From contig JBEVVG010000001.1 of assembly GCA_040507225.1 (NCBI GenBank), positions 1,798,001-1,862,000 of the forward strand: DNA of 64,000 nucleotides. Reading direction: 5' to 3'. Each line of letters opens with the position of its first letter. Positions within the stretch are counted from its first letter, which is position 1. Below the pieces are notes generated by a model. That model saw only the letters and a list, made by a program, of their open reading frames with translations. It ran no database searches and was not told the origin of the DNA. The DNA comes from Thiodiazotropha sp040507225. GTDB taxonomy: Bacteria > Pseudomonadota > Gammaproteobacteria > Chromatiales > Chromatiaceae. The position numbers were made by a program, and so were the translations under genes. This document shows positions 17,230 through 26,132 of the stretch, in pieces.

Positions 17230-17550
17230 TTATTTAGCCGGTGCAGCAGGAGCAGCCGGAGCGGCCGGAGCGGCCGGGTAGCCGTAACCGTAAGGTGCAT
17301 AGCCGTAAGGACCATAGCCGTAAGGACCGTAGCCGTATTGATCACGCCAGGAGTCATATCCACGACCGTAACCGGAACCACGTGCACTGCCGCTCATGCC
17401 GAAACTGAAGTCGCCATAGCCGTCGCCGTAGCCGTCACCCCAGCCGTCATTGCCCCAACCACGGTTGTAGCCAGGACCCCACCATGCAGAAGCAGTAGCG
17501 GAAGCAACGATCAGTGCGGCAGCAGCAGCAACTTGAATGGTTTTTTTCAT
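17230..17550 (-). CDS. Sulfur globule protein, SgpA/SgpB-like
   Basis: A 106-residue secreted protein. The signal peptide (residues 1-22, ending SATASA) is followed by WWGPGYNRGWGNDGWG, a GDGYGD run, then repeats of GPYGY and a C-terminal PAAP repeat. This composition and the WWGPG mature start match the envelope proteins of the intracellular/periplasmic sulfur globules of purple sulfur bacteria. A GAGGAGAG ribosome-binding site sits 7 nt before the ATG and a good promoter lies at 17625-17653, so high expression is likely. The longer sulfur globule gene follows 97 bp downstream on the same strand. Confidence 0.88.
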   Translation of the reverse strand: MKKTIQVAAAAALIVASATASAWWGPGYNRGWGNDGWGDGYGDGYGDFSFGMSGSARGSGYGRGYDSWRDQYGYGPYGYGPYGYAPYGYGYPAAPAAPAAPAAPAK

Positions 17551-17624
17551 TTTTCACTCTCCTCGAGATAGAATGCGATTTTGGTTTGCGTGAGAAAGCA
17601 GATACCGCATAGCTTTCGAGGCGT

Positions 17625-17653
17625 AGAATATTAGTATTTACTTAATTTAACAA
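17625..17653 (-). promoter_or_regulatory. Promoter of the sulfur globule genes
   Basis: On the minus strand TTGTTA and TATTCT are separated by exactly 17 bp in an AT-rich stretch, leaving a leader of about 68 nt before the SgpA/B-like start. Confidence 0.55.
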
Positions 17654-17721
17654 TTTATAAATTTCAATCGCGAAATCGCCGCGTATAGAATTTTTCAAAT
17701 ACACCACCCAGACCCCCCCAC

Positions 17722-18768
17722 ATGCAGATAACCCTGACCCAACCCGATGACTGGCACCTCCATCTGCGCGACGACCAGGCCCTGGCATCCGTAGTCGGTC
17801 ACACTGCGGAGCGTTTCGCCCGCGCCATCGTCATGCCCAACCTGAAACCGCCGGTGGTCGACACGCAAATGGCCGCCGCCTATCGTCAACGCATTCTCGA
17901 CGCCCTGCCCCGGACGAGTGACTTCACCCCGTTGATGACACTCTATATGACCGATCGTCTGACCCGAGACGAGGTGGTGGCCGCGAAGCACAGCGGGTTC
18001 ATACATGGCATCAAGCTCTACCCGGCAGGGGCGACGACCAATTCCGACTCCGGGGTGACCCGGATCTCAGACCTCTACCCGGTGATCGAAACCATGCAGC
18101 GGGAAGAACTGCCGCTGCTGATCCATGCGGAAGTGACCGAAAGCGATGTGGATATCTTCGACCGGGAGAAGGTTTTCATCGACCGCCATCTGGCCCCGCT
18201 GCGCAGGGATTTTCCAGAGTTGCCGATGGTTTTCGAACATGTCACCACCCGGGACGCAGTCGCCTTCGTGCGTGAAGCCGGCGGCCCGATCGGTGCGACC
18301 ATTACCGTGCAGCACCTGCTGTACAACCGAAATGCGATGCTTGCAGGCGGTATTCGTCCCCACTATTACTGCCTGCCGGTGCTCAAACGGGCGAGCCATC
18401 AGGAGACCCTGATCGAGGCCGCGACCAGTGGCGACCCACGCTTCTTCCTCGGGACCGACAGCGCCCCCCATGCCCAGAGCATGAAGGAAAACGCCTGTGG
18501 TTGCGCCGGCTGTTATACCGCCCATGCGGCCCTGGAACTCTACGCCGAGGTGTTCGAACAGGCGGGCGCCCTGGACCGTCTGGAGGGTTTCGCCAGCTTT
18601 CACGGTGCGGACTTTTACGGACTGCCGCGCAATCCGGGGCAGATCACCCTGGAAAAGCAGGAGTGGACCGTCCCGGACAGCTATGCATTCGGCGCGGAAC
18701 GCGTGGTGCCACTGAGGGCGGGACAGACCCTGGGCTGGCGGCTGCTTGGCACAACCCCGCAGGATTAG
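17722..18768 (+). CDS. pyrC: Dihydroorotase, class II
   Basis: A 348-residue zinc amidohydrolase of pyrimidine synthesis that cyclises carbamoyl-aspartate to dihydroorotate. Metal ligands are visible in HLHLRD near residue 12, the carboxylated lysine in GIKLYPAG near 100, HAEVTE, VFEHVTTRDA and the TDSAPH block near 250. Length equals the proteobacterial class II enzyme. It stands alone, divergent from the sulfur globule genes and convergent with mlaA. Confidence 0.95.
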   Translation: MQITLTQPDDWHLHLRDDQALASVVGHTAERFARAIVMPNLKPPVVDTQMAAAYRQRILDALPRTSDFTPLMTLYMTDRLTRDEVVAAKHSGFIHGIKLYPAGATTNSDSGVTRISDLYPVIETMQREELPLLIHAEVTESDVDIFDREKVFIDRHLAPLRRDFPELPMVFEHVTTRDAVAFVREAGGPIGATITVQHLLYNRNAMLAGGIRPHYYCLPVLKRASHQETLIEAATSGDPRFFLGTDSAPHAQSMKENACGCAGCYTAHAALELYAEVFEQAGALDRLEGFASFHGADFYGLPRNPGQITLEKQEWTVPDSYAFGAERVVPLRAGQTLGWRLLGTTPQD

Positions 18769-18790
18769 CGGGAGACCTCGTCAGAGAGGG

Positions 18791-19543
18791 CTACTGTGGT
18801 GCTTCGGCAGGGAGATCATCCATGAACAGGGACTCGTCGAACAGCTCATCGTCCGCCTGGTCCATGCCGTCATTGATCTGGGACCTTCGTCGCTGCAGAT
18901 AGAATTCGCGCAGAAAGGCGTAACGGTCCACGGCCGCCTCGTCCAGCACATTCCCCGCCTCCAGCAGATCGGCGCGGAGATCCACATAGTAGAGGGTGGT
19001 CAACGCATAGAACGCAGTCTGGGTCGGGTAGACCACCGGGTTGATCATGAAATCGCCCACCCGGCCGACCAGATCGCGCAACGTGGTCGGGCCAAAGAAA
19101 GGTATCACCAGGAAGGGCGTATCCCCCACGCCCCAGTATCCCAGAGTCTGTCCCATGTCTTCCTTGTAGCTGGGAATCCCCATGTCACTGGCCACATCGA
19201 AGAAGCCGAAAATGCCCAGGGTGGAGTTGATGCAGACCCGCCCGATATCCGACAGGGCTCGCCCGGGCTTGAGTTGCAGCAGGTTATTGGCCGCCGAGGG
19301 AATATCCGCCAGATTATTGAAAAAATTGGTCACCCCGAGATCCACCACAGACGGCGTAACATAGCGGTACCCCTTGGCCACCGGCCTGGCCACCACCCGG
19401 TCGAACTCCTGGTTGAACTGATCCGATCCGCGGTTGAAAGACTCCAGGGGATCCGAACCGAGCTGACTCTGTACACTGGCGCAGCCGGATAAAAACAGCA
19501 GCGAGATCAGAACCATCACTGGCATGTGAATCCACTTGTTCAC
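18791..19543 (-). CDS. mlaA: MlaA (VacJ) outer-membrane lipoprotein
   Basis: A lipoprotein of about 250 residues of the Mla pathway, which removes misplaced phospholipids from the outer leaflet of the outer membrane. The lipobox is LLFLSGCAS and family blocks are DPLESFNRGSDQFN, NNLLQLKPGRALSDIGR, DMGQTLGYWGVGDTPFLVIP and VGRVGDFMINPV. The start chosen is a GTG at 19543, giving a signal with a lysine; an ATG at 19525 is also possible. The frame extends to 19606 without support. The C-terminus is acidic (DDELFDESLFMDD). The other mla genes are not here. Confidence 0.9.
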   Translation of the reverse strand: MNKWIHMPVMVLISLLFLSGCASVQSQLGSDPLESFNRGSDQFNQEFDRVVARPVAKGYRYVTPSVVDLGVTNFFNNLADIPSAANNLLQLKPGRALSDIGRVCINSTLGIFGFFDVASDMGIPSYKEDMGQTLGYWGVGDTPFLVIPFFGPTTLRDLVGRVGDFMINPVVYPTQTAFYALTTLYYVDLRADLLEAGNVLDEAAVDRYAFLREFYLQRRRSQINDGMDQADDELFDESLFMDDLPAEAPQ

Positions 19544-19708
19544 GGTCGGTGTTACCACTCCTGCGGGACAATGGCGGGTATGATACCGCCAGCCCGGACT
19601 TCTCACCAGAAGCCTCTGCCGATTGTTACAAACGGTTACCCATTGAATGCCGCGTCAGATGCTCACGGTCACATCGAATTCACGGGTTGATCGTATTACA
19701 ATGCAGCG

Positions 19709-20350
19709 ATGTCAGAACCCGTCTATAACCCAATCATCTCACACCGATTCAGAGGATTTCTTCCCGTCGTGGTAGACGTTGAAACCGGTGGTTTCGATGC
19801 ACACCGGGATGCGCTCCTGGAGATCGCCGCCACAACCCTGAGGATGGATGACGAGGGGCTGTTACATCCGGCGGAAACCCATGCCTGCCACATTCAGCCC
19901 TTTGAAGGCTCCCATATCGATCCCAAGGCACTGGAGTTCAATGGGATCGACCCCGACCACCCGTTCCGCGAAGCGCTTACGGAAGCCGACGGGCTGCGGA
20001 TGCTGTTCTCTCCAATCCGCAAAGCCGTCAAAGCCAGCGGCTGCAAAAAGGCCATCCTGGTGGGGCACAACGCGTTTTTTGATTTGAGCTTTCTGAATGC
20101 CGCGGTGGCCCGCTGCGCGATCAAGCGCAACCCGTTCCATCCTTTCAGCACCTTCGATACGGTTTCATTGGCAGGCATGGTCTATGGGCAGACCGTTCTG
20201 GCCCGTGCCGCCAAGGCAGCGGGACTGGAGTGGGACGGTGCCCAGGCGCATTCCGCCATCTACGATACGGAACAGACCGCGGTTCTGTTCTGCACCATCC
20301 TCAATCGCTGGCAAAAGCTATCGGGCGACCGCAGCTGGGCCGAATCCTGA
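19709..20350 (+). CDS. rnt: Ribonuclease T
   Basis: A 213-residue 3'-5' exoribonuclease of the DEDDh family that trims tRNA 3' ends and stable RNAs. The metal site is visible as DVETGGF near residue 23, NAFFDLSFL near 120 and the final HSAIYDTEQTA. Length matches the family. It is divergent from mlaA. Confidence 0.93.
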   Translation: MSEPVYNPIISHRFRGFLPVVVDVETGGFDAHRDALLEIAATTLRMDDEGLLHPAETHACHIQPFEGSHIDPKALEFNGIDPDHPFREALTEADGLRMLFSPIRKAVKASGCKKAILVGHNAFFDLSFLNAAVARCAIKRNPFHPFSTFDTVSLAGMVYGQTVLARAAKAAGLEWDGAQAHSAIYDTEQTAVLFCTILNRWQKLSGDRSWAES

Positions 20351-20492
20351 AACACGGGAGTTTTCTCAAACACGCCGGGCATTCGCAGCTGATGCACGGC
20401 TGCGCCAGGCGGATCTGCTCGCTGGCCTGCAACGGGGAATTGCCGAAGGGAAACCGGTGCAGCCCGGGCTGGCCGGACCGCACCGCTCGCAA

Positions 20493-21584
20493 TCAGTTGT
20501 TCTGAATCACGATGTTGGGGAACTTAGCCGCATAGTCCTTGGCCTGCAACGACAGCTTGGCCGCTGTCTTACGCGCAATTTCCCGGTAAATCTGGGAGAT
20601 TCGCGCATCCGGTTCAGCCACTACGGTGGGTTTGCCGCCGTCAGTCTCCTCGCGGATCCGGATATCCAGGGGCAGTGCACCCAGCAGATCCACATGATAC
20701 TGACTGGCCATGGAGGAACCGCCCCCCTGACCGAAGATATGTTCCTCGTGACCACAGTTCGAGCAGATGTGAATGCTCATGTTCTCCACGATCCCAAGCA
20801 CCGGCACCTCAACCTTCTCGAACATCTTGAGACCCTTGCGGGCGTCCAGCAGGGCGATGTCCTGAGGCGTGGTGACAATTACCGCACCGGAAACCGGGAC
20901 CTTTTGCGCCAGGGTCAGCTGCGTATCGCCGGTACCCGGGGGAAGGTCCACAACCAGGTAATCCAGATCATCCCAATTTGTATCGTTGAGCAGTTGCTCG
21001 AGGGCCTGGGTGACCATCGGACCACGCCAGATCATCGGGGTCTCCTCATCGATCAGGAAACCGATGGACATGGCCTGCAGACCGTAACCGGTCATGGGTT
21101 CCAGGGTCTTGCCATCCTTGGATTCCGGCTTCCCGGTGATGCCCAGCATGCGCGGCTGGGAAGGCCCGTAGATGTCCGCATCCAGCACCCCGACCTTGGC
21201 GCCTTCTTCGGCCAGGGCCAGGGCCAGATTCACCGCCGTGGTGGATTTGCCCACACCACCCTTGCCGGAGGCTACGGCGATGATGTTCTTGATGTTATCG
21301 ATCGGTTTCAGAGCCTTCTGTACCGAGTGCGCCACGATCTTGATCGTGGCGGCAACCTCTACGGAAGCCACACCGGGCAGAGCCGTGATCCGCTCGCTCA
21401 GCGCCGATTCGATATCATTGAGACACCCTTTGGCGGGGAAACCGAGTTCGACCGCGACTTTAACCTTATCCCCTTCTATCTCCACGCCCTTCACGGCTTT
21501 GGCCGTGACCAGGTCCTTGTTGAGATGAGGCTCGATATAGCCCTTGATCGCCTCTTTTACGGATTCTTGTGTCAAATCTGACAT
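20493..21584 (-). CDS. apbC: Mrp/ApbC iron-sulfur cluster carrier ATPase
   Basis: A 363-residue protein that binds and hands over Fe-S clusters. An N-terminal DUF59-like domain (about residues 5-80) precedes the P-loop ATPase with the deviant Walker motif ASGKGGVGKST. Later come DYLVVDLPPGTGD and the cluster-binding CxxC (HICSNCGHEE). An 8-bp hairpin (CAACCCC/GGGGTTG) lies in its leader near 21603-21624. The gene is convergent with rnt. Confidence 0.95.
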   Translation of the reverse strand: MSDLTQESVKEAIKGYIEPHLNKDLVTAKAVKGVEIEGDKVKVAVELGFPAKGCLNDIESALSERITALPGVASVEVAATIKIVAHSVQKALKPIDNIKNIIAVASGKGGVGKSTTAVNLALALAEEGAKVGVLDADIYGPSQPRMLGITGKPESKDGKTLEPMTGYGLQAMSIGFLIDEETPMIWRGPMVTQALEQLLNDTNWDDLDYLVVDLPPGTGDTQLTLAQKVPVSGAVIVTTPQDIALLDARKGLKMFEKVEVPVLGIVENMSIHICSNCGHEEHIFGQGGGSSMASQYHVDLLGALPLDIRIREETDGGKPTVVAEPDARISQIYREIARKTAAKLSLQAKDYAAKFPNIVIQNN

Positions 21585-21880
21585 CGTCTGTTACTCCTGA
21601 TGGCAACCCCAATTCCGGGGTTGTGCATGTTACCGAAATTACTTGGCGGGGGATTCTACACGAAAAACGCAATGATATACCAAGCATTTTCCTGGGTTAT
21701 GCCCGGAACCTGAAATGACACGTCGCGCGCGGGGTCATGGCAGGGCGCGCCTGCCAAATCGCAAATCGGGGGGAGGGGGTGACGGCCACCTGTGAAGATC
21801 CGTACACCACCGCCAGCCACAACTTACCGGCGACGGAGGTGGACAATAGTTGAGCGGGGAAAAATCCCCCGGAATAGGAT

Positions 21881-22522
21881 TCAGACAACCTGTTGGTGAA
21901 AGCTGTCGCCGTCTCCCTGCTCCAGGTCGAAGCCGGCCAGGTAATGACTGATAAGATGTTCCATCAGCGGCAGAACCGACTTCTGTCCATCCGCCTGGAG
22001 TTGATAATTGATCCTCAGGATCGCGATGCCATGCACCCCGCTCCAGAGCGCCCGGGCGGCCAGGGCGATTTCATCCTGGGGTATGCGATTGAGTGTCAGC
22101 GCTGCCAATTGCCGTTCGACCAGGGCATATACCCGATCCACCTTGTCTTCGTAGATCTCTTTGAGCAGACCTTCACCCTCGGGTTGATGTTCAAACACCA
22201 TGCGCCAGCGATGGGCATGTAGTGAGGCATATTCGATATAGGCCGAGCCCAGGGCATAAAGACAATCCTGTGGATGGCGGCACTCGGTGAGCGAGTCATT
22301 CAGCACCATGTAAAGCTGATCGAGGGTGCGGCCGTTGACCCGTTGAATCAGCTCATCCAGATTTTTGAAAACGAAATACAGGCTGCCAACTGTATAACCG
22401 ATGGCAGTCGCCACCTTGCGTGCTGACAACCCGCTGTAACCCTGGGTTTCAATCAGACGTTCCGCGGCTTCCAGTGCCATGTTTTCGATTTCCGACTTGC
22501 TGTGTTCTCCCCTTCTTCCCAT
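21881..22522 (-). CDS. TetR/AcrR family regulator
   Basis: A 213-residue repressor. The N-terminal helix-turn-helix is visible at about residues 25-55 (GYSGLSARKVATAIGYTVGS). The C-terminal part resembles the WHG-type TetR domain (ALAARALWSGVHGIAIL). It is divergent from the alpha/beta hydrolase gene at 22959, its likely target along with itself. A candidate operator lies 15 bp from the start codon. Confidence 0.85.
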   Translation of the reverse strand: MGRRGEHSKSEIENMALEAAERLIETQGYSGLSARKVATAIGYTVGSLYFVFKNLDELIQRVNGRTLDQLYMVLNDSLTECRHPQDCLYALGSAYIEYASLHAHRWRMVFEHQPEGEGLLKEIYEDKVDRVYALVERQLAALTLNRIPQDEIALAARALWSGVHGIAILRINYQLQADGQKSVLPLMEHLISHYLAGFDLEQGDGDSFHQQVV

Positions 22523-22958
22523 GTCTACTCCCGTTTAACACGATCAATGTGTTCAAATGTATGTGTAAAAGCGACTTTCCCTATCTGTGCAAGGGCGGCG
22601 ATGAATATCACACTTTTTAGGATCCAGCACAGTGATCTATTGCACAAGGCACACGTTGAAACCAGCTTAAAATAGCGAAACCTTGATCTGTGGCAATTCC
22701 AACTGCAGATCATGCCACAACTGGCGACATCATGTTGTTTTTATTATATAAACGCTGCTCATTTGCCGTCGCCTGAACAGGCGAATACATAACACTGTTT
22801 ATTTAATCGCCCATTCATGAACGAGACACGGAACAGTATCATTCCCAGTCTGACTTTTCGATGTTTTACAACCCCCGCGAATGCACAACCCCGACAGGCA
22901 AATCCCCCACAGTCACCCGCCAACCCCGCAGCAGCCGGGAAGGCACCAGGCGTTGAGA
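22523..22958. other. Divergent control region, tetR / hydrolase
   Basis: About 436 bases, notably AT-rich compared with its neighbours, with the palindrome at 22537-22553 and a long AT stretch near 22735-22760 that could hold the hydrolase promoter. An in-frame extension of the hydrolase to 22881 exists but lacks family features. Confidence 0.5.
22537..22553. promoter_or_regulatory. Candidate TetR operator AACAC-N7-GTGTT
   Basis: A 17-bp imperfect palindrome with 5-bp arms directly upstream of the TetR gene, at a position usual for autoregulation. Confidence 0.4.
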
Positions 22959-23798
22959 ATGAGGACCTTACGTCTGATGTTGTGGATCCTCAGCAGGCTT
23001 TCACCCGGTCTGGCCGGTGCCTGGGCATTGCGCCTGTTCACCACCCCACCCAGGTTCCCGATGAATCCTCAGGAAACATCCCTGCACGACCGGACTCATC
23101 CTGAGATGCAAATGATCGCGGGGCGGAAAATCGCCGTTCGCCCCTGGGGAAACGGGCCCACCGTCCTTTTCAGTCACGGCTGGGGGGGACAGGGGGTCCA
23201 CTTTCATGCCCTGATCGAATGTCTGGTCAATGCGGGTTATCAGGCAGTCTGCTTCGACGCACCGGCACATGGGGACTCACCCGGCAAGCGCACCCAGCTG
23301 CTCGAGATCAGCAGCGTGCTGGCCCGCCTGGCGCAATCCCTGGGACCCATCCATGCCCTGGTGGGTCACTCCTTTGGGTGCGCCACGGCCCTGCTGGCAA
23401 TGTCGCGCCGTGAACTGACCGTCGAGCGGGTGATTTTATTCGCCTGTTTCGACGATATTGAGTGGATCACAGGTAGATTTGCAACGATCTTTGGGCTGAA
23501 TGAGACGGTACGTCGGGCGATGATGGAGCAGGCGCACCGGCGGTATCCGACACATGCAGGGGAAGCCTGGGAGTGGCAGCAGCTTTCCCCCCTGAGCAGC
23601 ATCCGGAGATTCGATGGATCGTTATTGCTGGTGCATGACCGGGATGACCGGGAAGTACCCTATGAGCACGCCCTGAAACTGAGTGAAACCCAACCCCGGG
23701 CAAAACTTCTGACGACCCGGGGACTGGGTCATAAACGAATCCTCAGTGATCCCGACACTGTGCAGGATTGTATCGCGTTCATCCGCCGGGATGTCTGA
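22959..23798 (+). CDS. Alpha/beta hydrolase
   Basis: A 279-residue hydrolase if started at the ATG at 22959 (MRTLRLMLWILSRLSPG); an earlier in-frame ATG at 22881 adds a Pro/Gln-rich stretch unlike relatives. The oxyanion motif LFSHGWGGQG, the segment CFDAPAHGDSPG, the nucleophile elbow GHSFGCA, the acid LVHDRDDREVP and the catalytic His in GLGHKRIL are all present. The N-terminal hydrophobic helix may hold it to the membrane. The substrate is unknown; the divergent TetR gene suggests inducible expression. Confidence 0.8.
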   Translation: MRTLRLMLWILSRLSPGLAGAWALRLFTTPPRFPMNPQETSLHDRTHPEMQMIAGRKIAVRPWGNGPTVLFSHGWGGQGVHFHALIECLVNAGYQAVCFDAPAHGDSPGKRTQLLEISSVLARLAQSLGPIHALVGHSFGCATALLAMSRRELTVERVILFACFDDIEWITGRFATIFGLNETVRRAMMEQAHRRYPTHAGEAWEWQQLSPLSSIRRFDGSLLLVHDRDDREVPYEHALKLSETQPRAKLLTTRGLGHKRILSDPDTVQDCIAFIRRDV

Positions 23799-23842
23799 CA
23801 GGCAGCGGCCGGATCAACTGCGCAGCCTGGCCGACAGACTGT

Positions 23843-25378
23843 TCAGTATTGATATCCGGACACCACCTGACTCAGTTTTTTCGCCACATCGATCAGGTCA
23901 CCGGCAGACTGGGCATTCTCCTGCGCCTTGTCGACCGTGGTCTGGCTGGTACGGGTGATGGTATCGATATTGCTGCTCAGATTTCCGGACATCTGCGACT
24001 GCACCTGCACTGCATTAACAATTTCCGAGTTCATTCGGCTGATCTCCGCAACGGATGCGAGTATCTCCTGCAATGCCTGTCCCGCCTTCTGAATCTCATT
24101 GGAAGTCCGCGTGGAGGCATCCTGCCCGTAACCGATCTTGGCAACGGATGACTGGGTGTCGACCTGAAGTTTTTCGATAATCTTCTGGATCTCCTGGGTC
24201 GACTCCTGGGTTCGTTGCGCCAGAGTCCGCACTTCATCCGCCACCACTGCGAAACCGCGACCGTATTCACCGGCGCGGGCAGCCTCGATCGCCGCATTCA
24301 GGGCCAGCAGGTTGGTCTGCTCCGAGATACCCCGGATGACATCCACCACTGACCCGATACTGTCGGCGTTGGTCTCCAGCATACGTATCGACTCCGATGC
24401 CTCGCCCATGGTCTTTTGCAGATCCTCAGTGATGGCTTCCGCACTCGTGAACAGGTCATAACCGGACTTGGCCAGCCTATCCGCGTGCGCCGCCGCTTCG
24501 GCGGCAGCCCGGGTATTGTTCGCCACTTCATCCACACTACGGGTCATGTCCGAGACAGCGCTCGCCGCCTGCTGGGTTTCATTATGCTGATGCCCGATTT
24601 CCTGCTGCGTGGTGTTCGCGATACTGTCCACCTGCTGGGCAAGTCTCATGACCTGGCTGGAGGCGTTGGCCACATCCTGTGTGAGGGATGAAAACTTACC
24701 CATCATGGCATTGAATGCCAGGGTGATGGCGCTTTCATCCTCGCTGTCGATGCGGACTCGCAGGTCATTCTCCAAATCCACCTTATGGACCGCTTCAACC
24801 AGTTCACCCGCCGCACGCTCGTCACGACGCATGATGACCGCGTAATAGATCAGGATCGCGCTTTCGAACACCACGAATGCCGCGTGCAGGAAGGCAATGC
24901 CCCAGGAGCAACCGTAGTTGAATATCATCACCGGCATTTCACCGATCGTGGTATTTGCGAGCTGCAATCCGGTCAGGGCGAGATGATGCACGGCAATCGC
25001 GCCTGCGGCCGCGACCACGGGTATCCAGCTCCGGTAGATGAGCAATAACGCAAGTGCACAGAAGATATGAAAATGCATCTCGATACGACCCAGCTGGGAC
25101 TGAATCATGATCGCGGAAATCGCCATCAACAGGATGCCGGCGACGATGCTGAAACCCAGGGTTCCGCGCAACAATGCGTAGGCGGCACCATTCAATGCAC
25201 CGACAATGAGCGCGGCGAAGATGGCAAAGCCGGAAGTTCCGTACCCCATCGGTACCAGGAACATGATCACTGGCAGGTGTGCCATGATGATGATGAAAAG
25301 TATCCGGTCATTGCGCAGCAATTCGCTGTTGGATGATTTGACGGCAGTGTTGATGATATTGGGCATAGTCGGCCTCAT
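23843..25378 (-). CDS. Methyl-accepting chemotaxis protein with polytopic N-terminus
   Basis: A 511-residue chemoreceptor. Instead of a periplasmic loop between two helices, about 200 N-terminal residues form roughly six membrane helices with conserved histidines (EMHFHIF, AVHHLAL, AFLHAAFV). A HAMP-like linker follows (DLENDLRVRID), then the signalling domain with the hairpin tip NLLALNAAIEAARAGEYGRG. It lies 8 bp downstream of a SCO-family gene, so the two are probably one transcript. This may hint at copper- or oxygen-related sensing, which is inference. Confidence 0.9.
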   Translation of the reverse strand: MRPTMPNIINTAVKSSNSELLRNDRILFIIIMAHLPVIMFLVPMGYGTSGFAIFAALIVGALNGAAYALLRGTLGFSIVAGILLMAISAIMIQSQLGRIEMHFHIFCALALLLIYRSWIPVVAAAGAIAVHHLALTGLQLANTTIGEMPVMIFNYGCSWGIAFLHAAFVVFESAILIYYAVIMRRDERAAGELVEAVHKVDLENDLRVRIDSEDESAITLAFNAMMGKFSSLTQDVANASSQVMRLAQQVDSIANTTQQEIGHQHNETQQAASAVSDMTRSVDEVANNTRAAAEAAAHADRLAKSGYDLFTSAEAITEDLQKTMGEASESIRMLETNADSIGSVVDVIRGISEQTNLLALNAAIEAARAGEYGRGFAVVADEVRTLAQRTQESTQEIQKIIEKLQVDTQSSVAKIGYGQDASTRTSNEIQKAGQALQEILASVAEISRMNSEIVNAVQVQSQMSGNLSSNIDTITRTSQTTVDKAQENAQSAGDLIDVAKKLSQVVSGYQY

Positions 25379-25386
25379 TCGGGTGG

Positions 25387-25995
25387 TCAGGTCAGATGGA
25401 CAGCCATCATGTTAAGATCATCGATCATCCTTTCGAGACTCAGCGAACCGCCGCTGTAGACGAGCTTCAATTCGCCTTGCGGATCGATGAGATAGATGTA
25501 TCCCGGATGATTGATCCGGGGTATTCCGTCACTGCGTATGGGTTGGTAGGAAAAATAGGCTCGATACCCGGAGGCAACCTGCTGGGCATGCTGCTGATCA
25601 TCTGCCAGCAAACCGGTGAAGTTAGCACCCCTGGCATCGAAATAAACGGCTATCCGGTCAGCGGTGTCATGCTTCGGGTCCATGCCGATATAAAGAAACT
25701 GAACCCGTTCGGATGGGATCTGTCGATTGAGATTGTAGAATGTCAGTGCCTGATTGTGACAGATGTCCTCGCATCCGAGATAGCCGAACATCAGATAGAC
25801 GAATTTCCCCCGGTAATCGGACAATCTGACTGGACGCTGTTGCACATCGTGCAGGAGGAAGTCCGGCGCCGGTCCCGCGATGCTTCGCCCGTAGTAATGC
25901 TCGGTCTGGAAGGGATCCGGCAAGAATGGCAGGCCGACAATCAGCAGCAGGGAAGCTCCGGTCAGCAGAGAAATACTGAGCCTGTGCAGTGGCAT
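25387..25995 (-). CDS. SCO1/SenC family copper/redox protein
   Basis: A 202-residue membrane-anchored thioredoxin-fold protein. The N-terminal hydrophobic segment is followed by APDFLLHDVQQRPVRLSDYRG, the metal/redox motif GCEDIC (CxxxC) and the distal histidine in NHPGYIYLID. The family delivers copper to cytochrome oxidase or acts as a thiol-disulfide protein in the periplasm. No oxidase genes are nearby; the partner in the transcript is a chemoreceptor. Confidence 0.88.
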   Translation of the reverse strand: MPLHRLSISLLTGASLLLIVGLPFLPDPFQTEHYYGRSIAGPAPDFLLHDVQQRPVRLSDYRGKFVYLMFGYLGCEDICHNQALTFYNLNRQIPSERVQFLYIGMDPKHDTADRIAVYFDARGANFTGLLADDQQHAQQVASGYRAYFSYQPIRSDGIPRINHPGYIYLIDPQGELKLVYSGGSLSLERMIDDLNMMAVHLT

Positions 25996-26132
25996 GTGGA
26001 TCGACGCTCCCCATGGATATCAAGACCTCACGACCGGGTACCGCTGGATCGCATGAAGCCTGAATTATGGGTGATACAGCCAGGTTCTTGAAGGGCAAAC
26101 CGGAAAGGGATTCTCAGACTGATTCGGTTTGC

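Noticed and set aside
17277..17340. CRISPR-like short tandem repeats
   Set aside because: They are the codons of the GPYGY repeats in the sulfur globule gene.
20301..20492. 63-codon minus-strand frame with CISCECPAC right after the apbC stop
   Set aside because: It needs a TTG start, overlaps the end of rnt by 50 bp and matches no small cysteine-protein family I know. The cysteines may be chance.
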